Notes under the pieces: generated by a model | Database searches by the model: none | The model's input: the letters and a program-made list of their open reading frames with translations, nothing else | What the model was told of the DNA's origin: nothing | In this document: positions 1-11,562 of the stretch, piece after piece | Layout of the letters: every line of letters starts with the position of its first letter | Position numbering within the stretch: position 1 is the stretch's first letter | From: Blastocystis hominis | Taxonomy: Eukaryota; Sar; Bigyra; Opalinata; Blastocystidae | Assembly: GCF_000151665.1 (NCBI RefSeq) | Contig: NW_013171838.1 | Location: forward strand, 199,001 to 263,000 | Direction of reading: 5' to 3' | Length of the DNA: 64,000 nt | Translations under genes and position numbers: made by a program

Positions 1-147
1 GCAAAATAGGTTGAACGAAAAGGTTCCAATTTCTGGAATACACAAAATTCATCGATTTCTATTAACCGTCAAGTGGTTATGATAATTATGCAAACAGTTC
101 GCACCTCACAATAAACAACAAACGGAAGGGAACTGAGTAATAAAATT

Positions 148-819
148 ATGCTGCTTATTGCTGTTCTTCTCTTTGCATTATCCTATTGTGTATAAGCTAT
201 TTGTGGCGTTGATTTTAGGAGACTATTGGAGTGCCCCATATAGATGGTATTAGTTATCAAGAACACTTCAAGGAGTCTCCCATTTTGGTTGTCTATGTAT
301 ATGATGAGGTATTTTGTAATTGGCACATTTTATTTTAGTTGGTGGACAGATATAGGGCAGGCTTGAAAAAGTATGCGGAGATTATTTCGGATGTGAAGTT
401 TGACATAGAGCCGAAATACATGGCTGTACCACTTTTGAAGTTAAATCCATTTTTAGATCAATTGTGCAGATAACCATCTTATCTGTGAGAATAACGGTTT
501 TACTTCGAGACCTGCCGTCCTTTTCATTAAGAAGGGACAGCCTGTGGAGACTTTTAAGGGCGATTTGAACAGCTAGTACTTTTTATTTTGTTTTGTATTA
601 TCTAGTGCGTTCCGCTCTTTCCTTCGTTCTCATCTTTCTTTGAACACCAGTGTGGCGAATAGTGCTCAGTTCCGTCTTTTGCTTCTGATTGTGATCTTAA
701 TTGCACTGGTGCTTCTCTTTTTGAAGACAATCCGTTCCACTTATGTGGATAGTGCGAAGGCTGATTTGGAGGAACAGGCTCCTCTTGTCAGTCGCAGTCC
801 TGAGCAAAATGCGGAATAG
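148..819 (+). CDS. Membrane-anchored thioredoxin-like protein (secretory pathway)
   Basis: Five exons (148-189, 219-308, 339-425, 457-575, 606-819) separated by 29-31 nt GT..TAG introns give an open 183-residue protein ending in TAG. It starts with a hydrophobic signal peptide (MLLIAVLLFALSYC). A thioredoxin-fold half follows, with the PDI-like stretch INCADNHLICENNGF and SRPAVLFIKKG, where the proline after SR matches the cis-Pro of thioredoxins. A membrane helix (FRLLLLIVILIALVLLFL) and a short acidic tail close the protein. No CxxC pair is visible, so a redox-active role is doubtful; a TMX-like ER chaperone or adaptor is my inference. A PDI gene converges on it from the other strand. Confidence 0.72.
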
Positions 820-857
820 GCATAGAATCGTGTGGTTATTTTTGTTGGAAACACGAT

Positions 858-3110
858 ACAAGAGGTCCCATAGACTCATATCAATATCCTCATTGTCGCT
901 TTCTTCCTCGACCACTGGAATTGACACAGTGGTGCTTAATTTGTGCAGATAGTCTTGTAACTCTTTCATCTCCTCGTCGGTCTGTGGGTCGTACTGGTGA
1001 AGCATCCGCCTCCACTTTTTGAGCTATTCTTTATCCTTCCTGTTTAAATCTCCACCTTTCCTTCAAATCTCCGTTTACCCGTATTCTCATAGGCATCTGG
1101 AGTCACTGGATCCCCCTCTTTCCGTTGATCTCTGAAATGGTATTCCTTTCCGGAATTCTACTTTGGAATTAGCATCAGATATCGCTGATATCCATACGTA
1201 TTCTTGCCAAATGTGACTTGCTTGATTCTCTAGCCATCACCGTTCCTGAAGTGGAATTACAGATTGAATATTGCACTGTGGCGTTTCCTCTGCGTCTACA
1301 AGTCGTGGAGATCTTCCACTCATCCAATAGAATTGGTGCTTTGCCTTTGTAACAAACAATCCACAGTTCCTCCTCTTCGTTTTCTTCCTTTACCCCATTG
1401 CTTGCATTCTGCTTCTGCTTCTGCTTCTGCTCCTTCACCCATCGAATCAGCGACTATTTTATCACCTCCCTCCCCACACTTCTACTTTGGTTCGCCAGGA
1501 CTTTCGGCTTCGCGGATACTCGACGATTTCCACCTTCTCTCCCTTCCTCACATACAGCACGCTGTGGAAATACGACGCCTACGCCTCGCTCCCTCCTTCC
1601 ATTCCCACATAGATCTGCTCCACATCGATCTCGTTCTCATTCACCGAATACCGCAAGAACGTCAGCGACGGATCGTCCTGCAGCGCCGCCGCCACCTTCT
1701 CGAACCGCTTGCTCATTTTCTTGCAGTGGTCGCAGACGTTCGAGTAGAACTGGATCACCACGTCGTTCTCGCTCTGCATGACTTCCTTCTCGAACTCGCT
1801 GCCCGCGACCTCGCGCACCAGCTCGCCCTCCTTCGGCGTGATTCGCTTGGATCGCATGAACGGCTTGACGGCTCCGCTGAGAATGTTCTGGCCGAAGAAG
1901 ACCAGATTCTCCATCGGCTCGTCCTCGATCGACGGCCACTCGTATTTGAAGTGATACCCGCGGATCCGATGCACGGTGAGCAAGAACGGATAGTCCGGAT
2001 TCAGATTCGCGATGTATCCGTTATACATCCGTTTCTCCTTTTTCTCCACATAGAAGCAGTTCATTCCCGGGAGCTTCCGACACATCTATCAAAGGAATCG
2101 TCCTAAACAGAGCGGTCCCTACCTCCACGAATTTCGCGGTGCGCAGCGAGGGATACACGGCGTTTTCCTCGTCGACCAGCATCGTCGTCCACACTTTCGG
2201 ATGCTGGTAGAAATAGTCTTTGTACTACGCGTTACGCCGCGCATTTCAAAAAGAGAACGCGTGGGTTCGAGGTCGGATACACCACCGGGTCGCTGTGCAT
2301 TGCCACGAACTCGCGCACGTTGGAATCTGTGAAGGGTCCGGAGAGCGACGCGAAATATTCGTCGAATGATTTCAGAACGAAGATCGTCGGAGACGCCAAA
2401 TGACGCTACGGAGAAACGGGGAAACGGAGATACCTCCTGGAGGAACGCGTCCCGCACCTCGGGAGTGGGGATAACGAAGAGAACATTCTTCTCACGCACG
2501 ACCGATCGCTTGAAAATCGCTTCTTCCTCGCTCTAACCATCAGAAACTTCAAAGGCAGATACGCCCTCGTCGAACAGACCCAGGTAGACCACGTTCGAGC
2601 TCTGCTCCAGGAAGGGAATCATTTCGGACTCGACGATGCGCAGAATTCCGTCACTTGTATGATTTACCGCGAAATGAAGAATATCGCTACAGAAAACAAG
2701 AGATGGACTGTGTACCCCGCTAGCTTCTGTCCATTGTATCGGAAGTACTCTCCGTTCACAAAGACACCAAAATCCGGAAACACGGCCACACTATAGCGAT
2801 CCACGTATTCTTTGTCATCTCCAAGCTCCACCTTGATCATTTCGAATTCGTTCTTCCCTTCATACCCAATATCCGACATTTGACTCCAGGTCGGCGCGAA
2901 ATCCTTGCAATAAGTGCACCACTACGTAGTAAAATGCATCAAGAACATATGTACAGAAGCATACCAGTGAACTAGCACAAGAGGATGTTGCTCGGTATAT
3001 TCAATCAGTTTTCCTTTTTCAACGTAATGTACATTACTTTCCGAATGATCCCAACACAAAACCTAGAAGATAACCAAGAAACTCGAAACATCCTTACACT
3101 TTGTAAGCAT
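858..3110 (-). CDS. Protein disulfide isomerase-like protein, two thioredoxin domains
   Basis: Multi-exon minus-strand gene. The first thioredoxin domain carries LVHWYASWCTYCK, joined across a 33-nt intron at 2922-2954, so its active site is CTYC rather than the classical CGHC. A second thioredoxin domain around 1580-1850 has YSNVCDHCKKM (CDHC). After 30- and 32-nt introns the C-terminal part is rich in E, K and Q, with an acidic end (VVEEESDNEDIDMS). PDIs oxidise and shuffle disulfides in the ER; the non-standard site residues suggest altered redox behaviour. The exact N-terminus is unresolved: candidate ATGs lie near 3090-3110 and I see no clean signal peptide. The 3' end is also uncertain; a weak element (TGTTTCCA on the minus strand) would place a poly(A)-made stop at 858. 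Confidence 0.72.
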
Positions 3111-3298
3111 AATAATAATGAAAATAGAATGTGTGGCATATTTGCAATCCTTCCACTACCTATTTGAATTGAATGAATCAAGTTTGATGAAATGATATTT
3201 GAACAAACCCCCGATTTCCGGAATTCCGATTGTAGAGAGAAGGCAAAAAGAACAAAAAAGGAGGGTATTTTGGTGCTTTTTACTTTTTCGACGTTCCA

Positions 3299-4883
3299 AT
3301 GACCAATTCCGATGGTAGACGATGCGGTTTGGTTTTAAATGAGTAGATGAATTAGACTTTGATAATGTGTCGGAGGATGACCTTTTGGATGTCGATGACC
3401 ACGTTTCTGTGGATGAAGTATCGAGTAGTAGCAACGAGATGAGTTCTTCGTCCGAGGAGGAGAGTGAGGAGAAGGAGGAAGACATTCATGCTTGGGGTGG
3501 TCGAAAGAGCAACTATTATGGTGGAATGGAAGATGTGGCGTGTTGTGGAGTCTGTTGACGGCTAGGACATTGACGCGGATGGTGTGGAGCTGCGAGAAAC
3601 GCGTGAGCTGGAAAGAAACCAGAAGGAGAGTTTGCAAGTTGAGGACTTCGCGATTTCCTCCGACGAGGACGAGGAAGTCGAAGCGACCGATCTGGAAGCT
3701 GCCAAGTTGAATTTGGGAGTAGGTAGTTCGCTCTTAAGTGTCATTATATAGTTCGGTATCGCGGAAGAGGAGGTGCACAAAGACCTTTCCTCGCTGTCGG
3801 CGGAGGAGCTTGGCAAGCTGCTGCGCAAGGAGAGTCCGGAAGTGGTGGTGATGCTCTCCGACCTGCTGGGCCGTCTGCGCGCGTTCTCCGGCGCCGTGGC
3901 TCCCTGGGCGCGCGCTCTGCGTAGCGAGCGTCCCTCGGTGGGCGGGCGCGCGCTGTCGTCGACGGGCGTGGACTTCGCGGACTGCCAGTCGCAGCTGTCG
4001 CTGAACTACGCGCTGCTGCTGCTGAACTACCTGCTGCTGAAGGCCGAGCGCCGCCCGTCGAGCGACCTGCAGCGCCATCCGCTGACCGCCCTGCTGGTGC
4101 GAGCCAGGTAGGAGACGAGGGGGCGGGTCATGCAGAGCTCTGCTCGACCGGCTGGGCAAGGCCGAGCGCCGGATCGGCGAGGCGCGGTTCCAGCGGGAAA
4201 GCCTCCCGCGGGGATCGGAGAGCGAGGACGAGCGAGAACGGGAGCGAGAAGGGAAGGAGGGCGAAGAAGAATTGGCGGGAAAGGAGGGAGGCGAAGACGA
4301 GGCGAGGGAGGAGCGAAACGCCCTGGCGCGGTAGGAGCGAGGCGAGGAAGTGAAGCGCAGAGAGGAGGAAGCCGCCTTCCAGCGATTCGCCGCACGCAAG
4401 CGAGGGGCCGACATGCTCACGCCATCGGAGAAACCGGGGAAACCCGATGCAATGGACGACGCAATGGACGACGCAATGGACGAAGTGGAGTCGAACGAAG
4501 ACGAAGATTTGGCGGGAAACGAAGACGAAGATTTGGCGGGGGAGGACGATTTTTACCGGGAGATGAAGAAACGGAAGGAGGCGAAGCAGAGCGCGAAGGA
4601 GGCGCGGCAGGAGTACGCGGCGCATTACGTGAACGAAGATTTCGAGCTGGAGGAAGGGGAGAGCCGCAAGGCCACGCAGAAAATCCTCAAGAACCGCGGA
4701 TTGGTGCCGAGCCGACCGAAGGAGAACCGCAACCCGCGTGTGAAGAAACGACGGCGCTACGAGCAGGCTGTCAAGCGGAGAAAGGGACAGGTGGTGCCGA
4801 TGCGAACGAACGAAGCCGATCAGTACATGGGAGAGAAGTCGGGAATCCGCGCAGATGTCACGCACTCCCGACTGTTCAACTAA
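3299..4883 (+). CDS. UTP3: Sas10/Utp3, small-subunit processome protein
   Basis: Six exons (3299-3326, 3356-3534, 3566-3718, 3752-4107, 4136-4330, 4361-4883) with introns of 28-33 nt give 477 residues; one 30-nt intron (4331-4360) is a multiple of three and hides an in-frame TAG. The N-terminus is acidic and serine-rich. The middle holds the helical Sas10/C1D region (LSAEELGKLLRKESPEVV). The C-terminus is the diagnostic Sas10 domain: RKATQKILKNRGLVPSRPKE, then NPRVKKRRRYEQAVKRRKGQ and a terminal THSRLFN. Known role of the family: U3 snoRNP-dependent 18S rRNA processing in the nucleolus. Stop TAA at 4881-4883. It starts about 190 bp from the divergent PDI gene. Confidence 0.9.
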
Positions 4884-5146
4884 TCGTCTTTTATTGGAGT
4901 TTGTTAGTTTTATTTTTAACTGTGTTCCGTTTGTTTTTTTACAGAAGCTATGGGTGTAACCGGGCCGTATAATGTGTTGTCACTCGAATGGCAATGCGTA
5001 GAGCTCAATTGTATGGATTCTTCGCTCTCTAAAAACCCACAAAATGAGGCGTTTCAATAATGTTGATACGTTGAACCTTGAAAAACCGCGGAAAATTACG
5101 CGATCATTAAAATCACATAATAGTTTTTATTGAAAGAAAGAGAATC

Positions 5147-6303
5147 ATGGATAGTATTATGAAGGCTTTGAAGACGTCCAAGAGACGTTTCACCCAACAA
5201 GTCAAGGTAGCTACGGGTAGGTTGTGGTATGGGGTGGTTAGTCTCTAGGTCAGTCAGATGTAACTTCGGATGCTACCTACGATATTGCGTATCGCCAGTT
5301 TTGTGACGTTGAGAAGAACCTTTCTACTTTGCACGCTCAATGTGTTTCTCTGGTATCCAATATCGATAGTTGGTGTGACACGAATCGCAAGCTTGCAGAT
5401 GAGTTGAAGCGTTTTACCAATACTGCTAATACCTCATCGGACGATATTGAAGCCTATCGTGACACTGTTACTAGTTTGCATGCTGCTCTCCAAACGGAGT
5501 ATTCTCAGACCCGCCGTGCCTTGATTTGTATTTTGCGAGTCCGCATCATGAGTCGCATTGACCGTCTTCTGAAGGACGATTTTGCTCAGGTCCAGAAGAT
5601 CGTCAAGACGCGCAAGAATATCATTATGGACTATGATTCGCACCGCCAGAAATGCTCTCAATTCGAGCGTAAGGGCGATAGCGAGAAGGCGGACCGTTTC
5701 CGTCGCAAGGCCGAGCATGACAAGGAGATGCTGGACGAGCACACTGCTTACCTGGAGGAGCGTTTTGAGGAGCTTGTGAACGAGGGAACGATCATTTTGA
5801 ACAAGGAGACGGCCACGCTGATTACCTGTGAGATGTACTTGGTGAAGCGTCAGTACGAGGCCATGGTGGGCATCTGCAACAACTTCGGCGACGAGGTGGT
5901 GAGCGCGGTGACGGCCGACATCGACGATGTGATCGGTCGCATCCAGGAAGGTGAGAACGTGGAGTCCACCTACCAGGCCCCCGAGTTGGATCTGCCGGAG
6001 CCGAAGAACCTGGAGATCCCGCGTGTGACCGACTTCAAGGACGTGCCTCGCCGCCAGAGCGCGGACTACGATGACGGAGCCTACGAGACGCGTCGTGCGC
6101 CGCCCAAGAAGCCGCTACCGACGCCCAGCAAGCGAAGCTACGTGGTGGCCATGTACCCACTGGAGGCCGAGGAGGAGGGCGAGCTGTCCTTCAACGAGGG
6201 AGATCGCATCGAGGTGCTCCGCAAGGATCCCAGCGGATGGTGGGAAGGTAGACTGAATGGAGTCGTTGGTTTGTTCCCCGAAAACTACACGCAGCCTGCG
6301 TAG
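5147..6303 (+). CDS. BAR-SH3 domain protein (amphiphysin/Rvs167-like)
   Basis: Two exons (5147-5216, 5249-6303; 32-nt intron) give 374 residues. Residues about 1-240 are helical and charged with the heptad pattern of a BAR domain (MDSIMKALKTSKRRFTQQVK start; KTRKNIIMDYDSHRQKCSQF). A proline-rich linker follows (PPKKPLPTPSKRS). Residues about 315-373 form an SH3 domain with the ALYDY-like AMYPLEAEEEGE, the GWWEGRLNG tryptophans and GLFPENYTQ. BAR domains bind and bend membranes; SH3 domains recruit proline-rich partners, typically actin and endocytic factors. The stop TAG (6301-6303) is followed by a roughly 50-nt 3' UTR and a TGTTTGTT element at 6361. Confidence 0.9.
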
Positions 6304-6360
6304 ATCCCGGGTTTGGACTAGAGAGATCTGCTGTTTTTCTTTCAGTGGAAATGCTATGCT

Positions 6361-6368
6361 TGTTTGTT
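6361..6368 (+). terminator. TGTTTGTT 3'-processing element (BAR-SH3 gene)
   Basis: Perfect TGTTTGTT, 57 nt beyond the TAG stop. In Blastocystis this GU-rich element lies four nucleotides downstream of the poly(A) site, here predicted after 6356. Confidence 0.7.
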
Positions 6369-6495
6369 TGACACAGCGAACGAATGGGTGGATCGAGGGA
6401 AGTCAGCTGATCCATGCAATCAAGTCGATAAAACGCCGGGCGTTACTTTTAGGTGGATGGCTATTTCTTAAACTCGATTTTGCATTGACATTCGG

Positions 6496-8984
6496 ATGTC
6501 GACACTTGCCCAACCAAGAGATAATACTAGTAGGACGGTCCGATCCGATTTTTAGCACGTAGACCCAGATAATTACCCTTATCCTTGTAATCAAGGACTC
6601 CCCCATAACCATAGTAGAAGGAGCCAAACCGTTCCTCCTGTCTACAAAGATTCGAAGTATGCCTGATTTTTGGTGTTGAGTGCAGACCTTATTTTCCTGA
6701 CTCTCAATATCGGAGTTACACGCCATGTAATGGCCAGTACGGTGGTGATTCAGGAGAACTAGATGCCTTATACCCTACTAATTCTTCACCCTATGTAGGA
6801 GTTTGGAATCCATCTTATTGTAGGAAGCTTACCAAGCAGAGCCAGAGAACTACCGTGCCTTTAGAATACTTAGAAAAATGCCATTACCAACATCCCCTGA
6901 TGATATGCAGGGCAATCCGCCGGATTATGTGCCCGCTTCTAGTTATGCTCAGGACGTTTCTTCTGCTCCACCACAGACCGCCTATGGTCCAGGATTTGAT
7001 TCTAATGAATACCTGTACGAGCCTGCGGCTCCCGCAGGCCCTGAGGACTATGTTCCTGTCTATCATACAAGAAGCAGCTACACTTTACCCTACGACAGGG
7101 GCTACGCTTCTCCCCCTCCCCAAACAACAACATATTCTTATGTAGCTCTTCCTTCTATGATCCCCATTCTCTCTAGGTGCCTCCTGAATCTGCCCGACCT
7201 CTTTTTCGCTCCTCCCCCCAGTACGACGCTTACTCTTACCCCTACTCCGATTACTCCTCTGTGCCCGCTGCTCCGCTCGTCTACGCTCGCTCCGCCCCCA
7301 TCGACCGGCCGTTCCCCTACCCCGCTGTCCGTACCTACAAGCGCGTCGTGCCCGTCCAGACCTGCTACGTCGCCGAGGGCTCCGTCCCCGTGCTCTCTCG
7401 CAGCCCCTCCCCGACCGCCGCGGAGTCCTATCCGCAGCCGCTGCCCGCCGATCCGCCGACGCAGGAGTACGTCTACCCGCCGGTGTGCGAGGTCCCCATG
7501 GTTGCTGCCCAGCCCATCCGGATCGCTCCCGCCCCGCAGCCGCAGCCGCAGCTACAGCAGCCGCAGCAGCCGATGATGGTGGCTCCCATGCAACCGCCGC
7601 AGTCGCAGCCACAACCACAGCCACAGCCGCAACCGCAACCGCCACAGCAATCGATAGCCCTCCGGTCCGTTCAACCTCAACCCCAACCGCTGCAGCAGCC
7701 ACAGCCGCAGCCACAGCCGCAGTTACAGCAATCGATTCCTTCGTCCAAGCCGAGCCAGGCCTCTTCCAACTCGCTTTCTGTCCCATCTTCTCGCTCGCAG
7801 AACCAGCGAGGCGCGGCCTCCGCATCCACGTCCACGTCCTCCAGCCGACGAACGCAGCGGCAGCCTCGCAAGTCGCGACCAGGAAGCGCGGCGAGCCCCA
7901 CGCCGTCGCCGACCTCGCCGTGCGAACCGACGAAGTCGGACGCGTTGAGCCAGCTGTGCTGCAGCCGGGAGCGATGCCTGCATCTGCAGAAGGAGCTGGG
8001 AACGAAGGGAGCGTCGATGGTGGACTCGCTCTGCGACAAGCTGGGCGACGATCTGGAGAACATGCTCTCGCATAAGTACGGAAACTACCTCTTCCAGCGA
8101 CTCGTCGCGGTGGCCACGGACGAGCAGAAACGCCGGATCGTAGGCGAAGGGGGAGGAGAATGACTCGCAGATCGCGTCGACACGCCGCATGTTCGTCGCG
8201 GCAGCGATGACGCAGCAGGGAACGCGATCCGTGCAGGCGCTGATCGAGGCCTGCCGGCAGGAAGACATGCTGCGATCCATCGTGGAGAGCATCGCGCCGC
8301 GCACGAAAGAGCTGTCCGAGGATGTGAACGGCAACCACGTGATCGCCCAGCTTATCAAGGTCACGATGGACTCGATCCGCGCGCCCTTGCTGGAAGAGAT
8401 TCGCAAGCATTGTGTGGAGGTAGGGACGGAGGGAAGTTGTGCGAGCACTAGCTTTGTAAATCGAAATACGGATGCTCGGTGGTGAATAAGTGTCTGGACA
8501 CGCTGAAGGACAGCGAGTACCGCATGCTGCTCATTCACGAAATCGAGTCGGATGTCAACGAGATTATTTGTCACGAATACGGCAACTACGTGATCCAGGT
8601 GGGCGTTGCGGTGTGTCTTCCATGCAGCATCTCATCAAGGTGTCTCCGCCCTCGGAGAGCCAGAAGTACTGCCAGTACGTGCTGGGGAACATCTGCGCCT
8701 TCTCGACGGATATGTGTTCCAGCAACGTCGTGGAGCTCTCGATCGAGAGTGGCGACGACGCGACACGCAAGATGATCATCGACGAGATGCTGTCGAACGG
8801 AGACCTGGACAAGATCATCCAGAGTCGCTATGGGAAATACGTGCTGCACAAGGCGCTGCTGATGACGACGGGGCCGCTGAAGGAGCGACTGGAGCAAGCG
8901 ATCGAGATGAACACGCGGAGCATGAGAGCGGACGCGTACGAGGCCCAGTCACTGCCGAACTATCGCAAGTTCGAGTGCTTTTAG
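6496..8984 (+). CDS. Pumilio (PUF) family RNA-binding protein
   Basis: Start chosen at 6496 because splicing from there (33-nt intron 6530-6562, then 29-nt and further small introns) keeps the frame open into the Pumilio region. The N-terminal third is low complexity: Tyr/Pro-rich, then a long Gln/Pro tract (7530-7740). From about 7980 the PUF repeats appear: LSHKYGNYLFQRLV, VNGNHVIAQLIK, SKYGCSVVNKCLD, HEYGNYVIQHLIK, CSSNVVELSIE and SRYGKYVLHKALL, with the expected three-residue RNA-contact triads. Introns of 31, 32 and 29 nt interrupt the repeats (near 8142, 8420 and 8599). PUF proteins bind 3' UTRs and repress or localise mRNAs. Stop TAG 8982-8984. How many of the usual eight repeats are intact needs a model search. 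Confidence 0.9.
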
Positions 8985-9003
8985 GGAGTTGTTTAGGAGT
9001 GTT

Positions 9004-9075
9004 TGAATGAATGAATGAATGAATGAATGAATGATTGAATGAATAAATGAATGAATAAATAAATGAATAATTGAT
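9004..9075 (+). repeat. (GAAT)n tetranucleotide microsatellite
   Basis: Imperfect GAAT/TGAA/TAAA tetranucleotide run directly behind the Pumilio stop codon, probably in its 3' UTR. The rest of the gap to 9327 is AT-rich, with a TTTGGAATTCCAAA palindrome at 9264-9277. Confidence 0.85.
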
Positions 9076-9327
9076 TGATTGAGTTTTGTATATGAATAAT
9101 TAGTATTGAATTGAAATGAGCTTGAATTACTGTTATTAGTTATTGTTCTGTTATTTTCAATATTTAAGATATTACGATATTACGATATATTATTATACTA
9201 TTACATTATGGTCCTACAGTTCTATGTTTGAATAATGATCTTAATCAAGGTATACTGAGTGTATTTGGAATTCCAAAAATTGCCTTCTTTTTGTTTGTGC
9301 GAAACCTACAATTTTTGATTCTTTACG

Positions 9328-10065
9328 ATGCCCGCGTCTACTGCTGCCCCACCGGCTACTGAGGAAAAGAAGAGAAAGAAGGAGAAGAAGTCCTCCGAGC
9401 CTGAGCCCGAATTCTACATCTCGCCCGAAGAGAAGGCGAAAGCGTTCGAAGAGACCAAACACCTGTTCAGCCTCTCGAATAAAAAGAAATCGAAAAAGAG
9501 AATGGCCGCTGGAGAGAATTCTCACGGATTGGAAAATGAAGCTGAAGACGACCAGTATCATAAGTATCTTGAGGTAGTATTTTGTTGGGACTGACATCTC
9601 CAGATCCTCGATCGCGTATACAAGCAAATCCAGGAGAAAAACCCCGAATTTGGAAATCGCAAGAAACACATGATGTCTGCTCCTCATGTTGCTCGTGTCG
9701 GAACCACCAAGACTTGCTGGGTCAATTTTGTGGATCACTGCAACAAGATGAATCGCGATTACAAACATGTGCTTAGCTTCGTTCTGAGTGAGTTGGGAAC
9801 GGACGGTTCGCTCGATGGAAAGAACCAGCTCGTTATCAAGGGTAAATACACTAGCAAGAAGCTTGAATCTATTCTGAAGAAGTACATCGGCATGTACGTC
9901 GCCTGTAACGATTGCCGTTCTCCGAACACGGTTCTGGAAAGAGACCACATCAACAAGCTCTACTTTGTTATTTGCAAGAGCTGTGGCAGCAAGCGTTCGG
10001 TCGCTGCGATTAAGACTGGTTACCATGCGGTGAAGAAGGGAGAGAGATACAAGAATAGACAATAA
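9328..10065 (+). CDS. EIF2S2: Translation initiation factor eIF2 subunit beta
   Basis: Two exons (9328-9573, 9604-10065; 30-nt intron) encode 235 residues. The lysine-rich N-terminus is short. The conserved eIF2-beta/eIF5 core follows (RKKHMMSAPHVARVGTTKTC), then LVIKGKYTSKKLESILKKYI and a C2-C2 zinc ribbon formed by CNDC and CKSC. eIF2-beta is the GTPase-activating/exchange-factor-binding subunit of the ternary complex that brings Met-tRNAi to the 40S subunit. Metazoan eIF2-beta has three polylysine blocks; here only KKRKKEKK- and KKKSKKR-like stretches are seen. Stop TAA 10063-10065. A GAA-rich 3' UTR and TGTTTGTT at 10112 follow. Confidence 0.95.
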
Positions 10066-10111
10066 AGAAGAAGAAGAAGAACAAGAAGAAGCAATTGTTG
10101 GAAGGTTGCAG

Positions 10112-10119
10112 TGTTTGTT
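10112..10119 (+). terminator. TGTTTGTT 3'-processing element (eIF2-beta)
   Basis: Perfect element; the ATG of the next gene (10125) is only six bases beyond it, so almost no room remains for a separate promoter. Confidence 0.7.
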
Positions 10120-10124
10120 TGACA

Positions 10125-11538
10125 ATGTTGCAGCGAGTGAAGTGTGTAGTCCGGAATGGAGTAAACGGATTTGAGCAACGGATCCTTGTATCTTGTAGCC
10201 TCGAACGAAAGAGAATTGAGGAGTTTGTCGATTATGTGCTTTGTGAGTATTGCAATGTGCAAGTATGGAGTAAAGTCGACTGGAATAATTAATAGTGTAC
10301 AAATTATACAGTTTGGCTAGATGGGTTCCAAATCAAAAAGACTGAGGATATTTCTATTTTGCACACGGATGACCTTATTCATATCTATTATTTTCCATCC
10401 CTCTCGGAGAGAAATAGTGAGGTTTCTAAACAAAGCGAATCCGTTGAACAAAAAAGCTGCGAAAGCAAATTAGAAGCAAGCGAATTTTGCACGCCCATGC
10501 CTACTATTATTGATCATTCAAACAATCAGTCCGAAGCCGGTTATATTATTCCAACAAATAAAATCATTCGTTTTACAAAAGATGATAACGACGAAATCGA
10601 TGCTCTGCCAATGCGAGTTGCTCCGGTTGTTTCATATCACGGAGAAAACACGAATACACCCACGGTGAACATTCGTCCCTCCAAAAAGCGAACTCGCAGA
10701 GGGAAGCGGGCTGGAAAGAAAGCGCAAGTCGAAGCTTTGAGGTTTTTGGACTTTGTTTCCAACGAAGCTCCTACCATCATGTCATCGACTGCAGCGGTTT
10801 CCAGTGAAATGAGCACTCAGTGTAATGAAATGAGCACTCAGTGTAATGAAATGAGCACTCAGTGTAATGAAATGAGCACTCAGTGTAATGAAATGAGCAC
10901 TCAGTGTAATGAAATGAGCACTCAGTGTAATGAAATGAGCACTCAGTGTAATGAAATGAATCATAATTGGAATGAAACATCCCTCCTTCAGAATGAACAA
11001 AGTGCCCTTTCGAATGGTGCAATCTCTTCTACCCCTCAACTGATTCCACCTCCTACGGATTTGAGCAATTCTTCCGTCGAAATGACTCCTGCTTTAAATG
11101 ATCCAAGTCCTGCCAACAATATTCGAGTTGGCTCTACCACTCCTCCCATCGATTCAACAAAGCAAGAGGATAATAGAGAAGCTGACAATTTGGAAAAGAC
11201 CGAAGGCAGCACAGATCCCACTGTTCCGACAGCTCCAGAAACAAAAAGCACCGATTATGTTCCCTGCATTCAAGACATAATTCGCTATCACACTCCCTTC
11301 TTAGATCCAGAATCGAAATGCCCAATCGCGAAAGAGGTGGAAGGCAGAGTAATGAAGTAAGAAAGGCAGAGAATGGTAATGGGTAGCATTCAAAATGGAA
11401 TGGTGTATGTATATTTAATAAAGGAAGACGAAATTGACAAAGTACCAGTGGATTGATATGTTGACTGTGTAGAAATCAATTCAAGAATTGAAGGATGCTG
11501 TTCTTGTTTCGGGACCTTCGTCATTTATAGCAAATTGA
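10125..11538 (+). CDS. Coilin-like N-terminal domain protein with tandem repeat (tentative)
   Basis: Four exons (10125-10262, 10296-11336, 11370-11441, 11473-11538) with 33-, 33- and 31-nt introns sum to 1317 nt, an open frame of 438 residues. The N-terminus (MLQRVKCVVRN, then TVWLDGFQIKKTEDISIL and TDDLIHIYY) resembles the ubiquitin-like domain of coilin, the Cajal-body scaffold. A basic patch (RPSKKRTRRGKRAGKK) looks like a nuclear localisation signal. Seven identical EMSTQCN repeats and a Ser/Thr/Pro-rich stretch follow. The last exons encode GSIQNGMVYVYLIKEDEI, possibly the edge of a Tudor-like fold. The genomic TGA (11536-11538) lies across the predicted poly(A) site, so the mRNA stop is probably UAA. 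The coilin assignment is by eye; the gene model is firmer than the function. Confidence 0.55.
10806..10952 (+). repeat. Seven perfect 21-bp tandem repeats
   Basis: Seven uninterrupted copies of a 21-bp unit beginning GAAATGAGCACTC, each encoding EMSTQCN in frame. Copies are identical at the DNA level, including third positions; an eighth, diverged unit (EMNHNWN) follows. Confidence 0.95.
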
Positions 11539-11540
11539 AA

Positions 11541-11548
11541 TGTTTGTT
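11541..11548 (+). terminator. TGTTTGTT 3'-processing element (coilin-like gene)
   Basis: Perfect element. Four bases upstream places cleavage after 11536, so the transcript would end AAT-U plus A-tail (UAA). It abuts the opposite-strand element of the converging gene. Confidence 0.75.
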
Positions 11549-11549
11549 A

Positions 11550-11558
11550 AACGAAACA
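11550..11558 (-). terminator. Variant TGTTTCGTT 3'-processing element (minus gene)
   Basis: On the minus strand TGTTTCGTT lies four bases after a frame-terminal T at 11563. It differs from the consensus, so this assignment is less sure than the perfect copies. Confidence 0.4.
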
Positions 11559-11562
11559 CTGC

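Noticed and set aside
1175-4360. In-frame stop codons in PDI and UTP3 as signs of pseudogenes
   Set aside because: Each stop falls inside a GT..AG segment of 28-35 nt whose removal restores family-matching sequence; they are introns.
7085-8410. 441-codon minus-strand frame over the Pumilio gene
   Set aside because: Arg/Ala-rich antisense shadow caused by high GC at third positions; the plus strand holds convincing PUF repeats.
10806-10952. Repeat array as possible CRISPR
   Set aside because: Units are directly adjacent without spacers and encode an in-frame peptide in a eukaryotic gene.
10777-11039. Minus-strand frames with HYTEC or ITLSAHF repeats
   Set aside because: They are the reverse reading of the 21-bp repeat inside the coilin-like gene; no start, splice chain or 3' element supports them.
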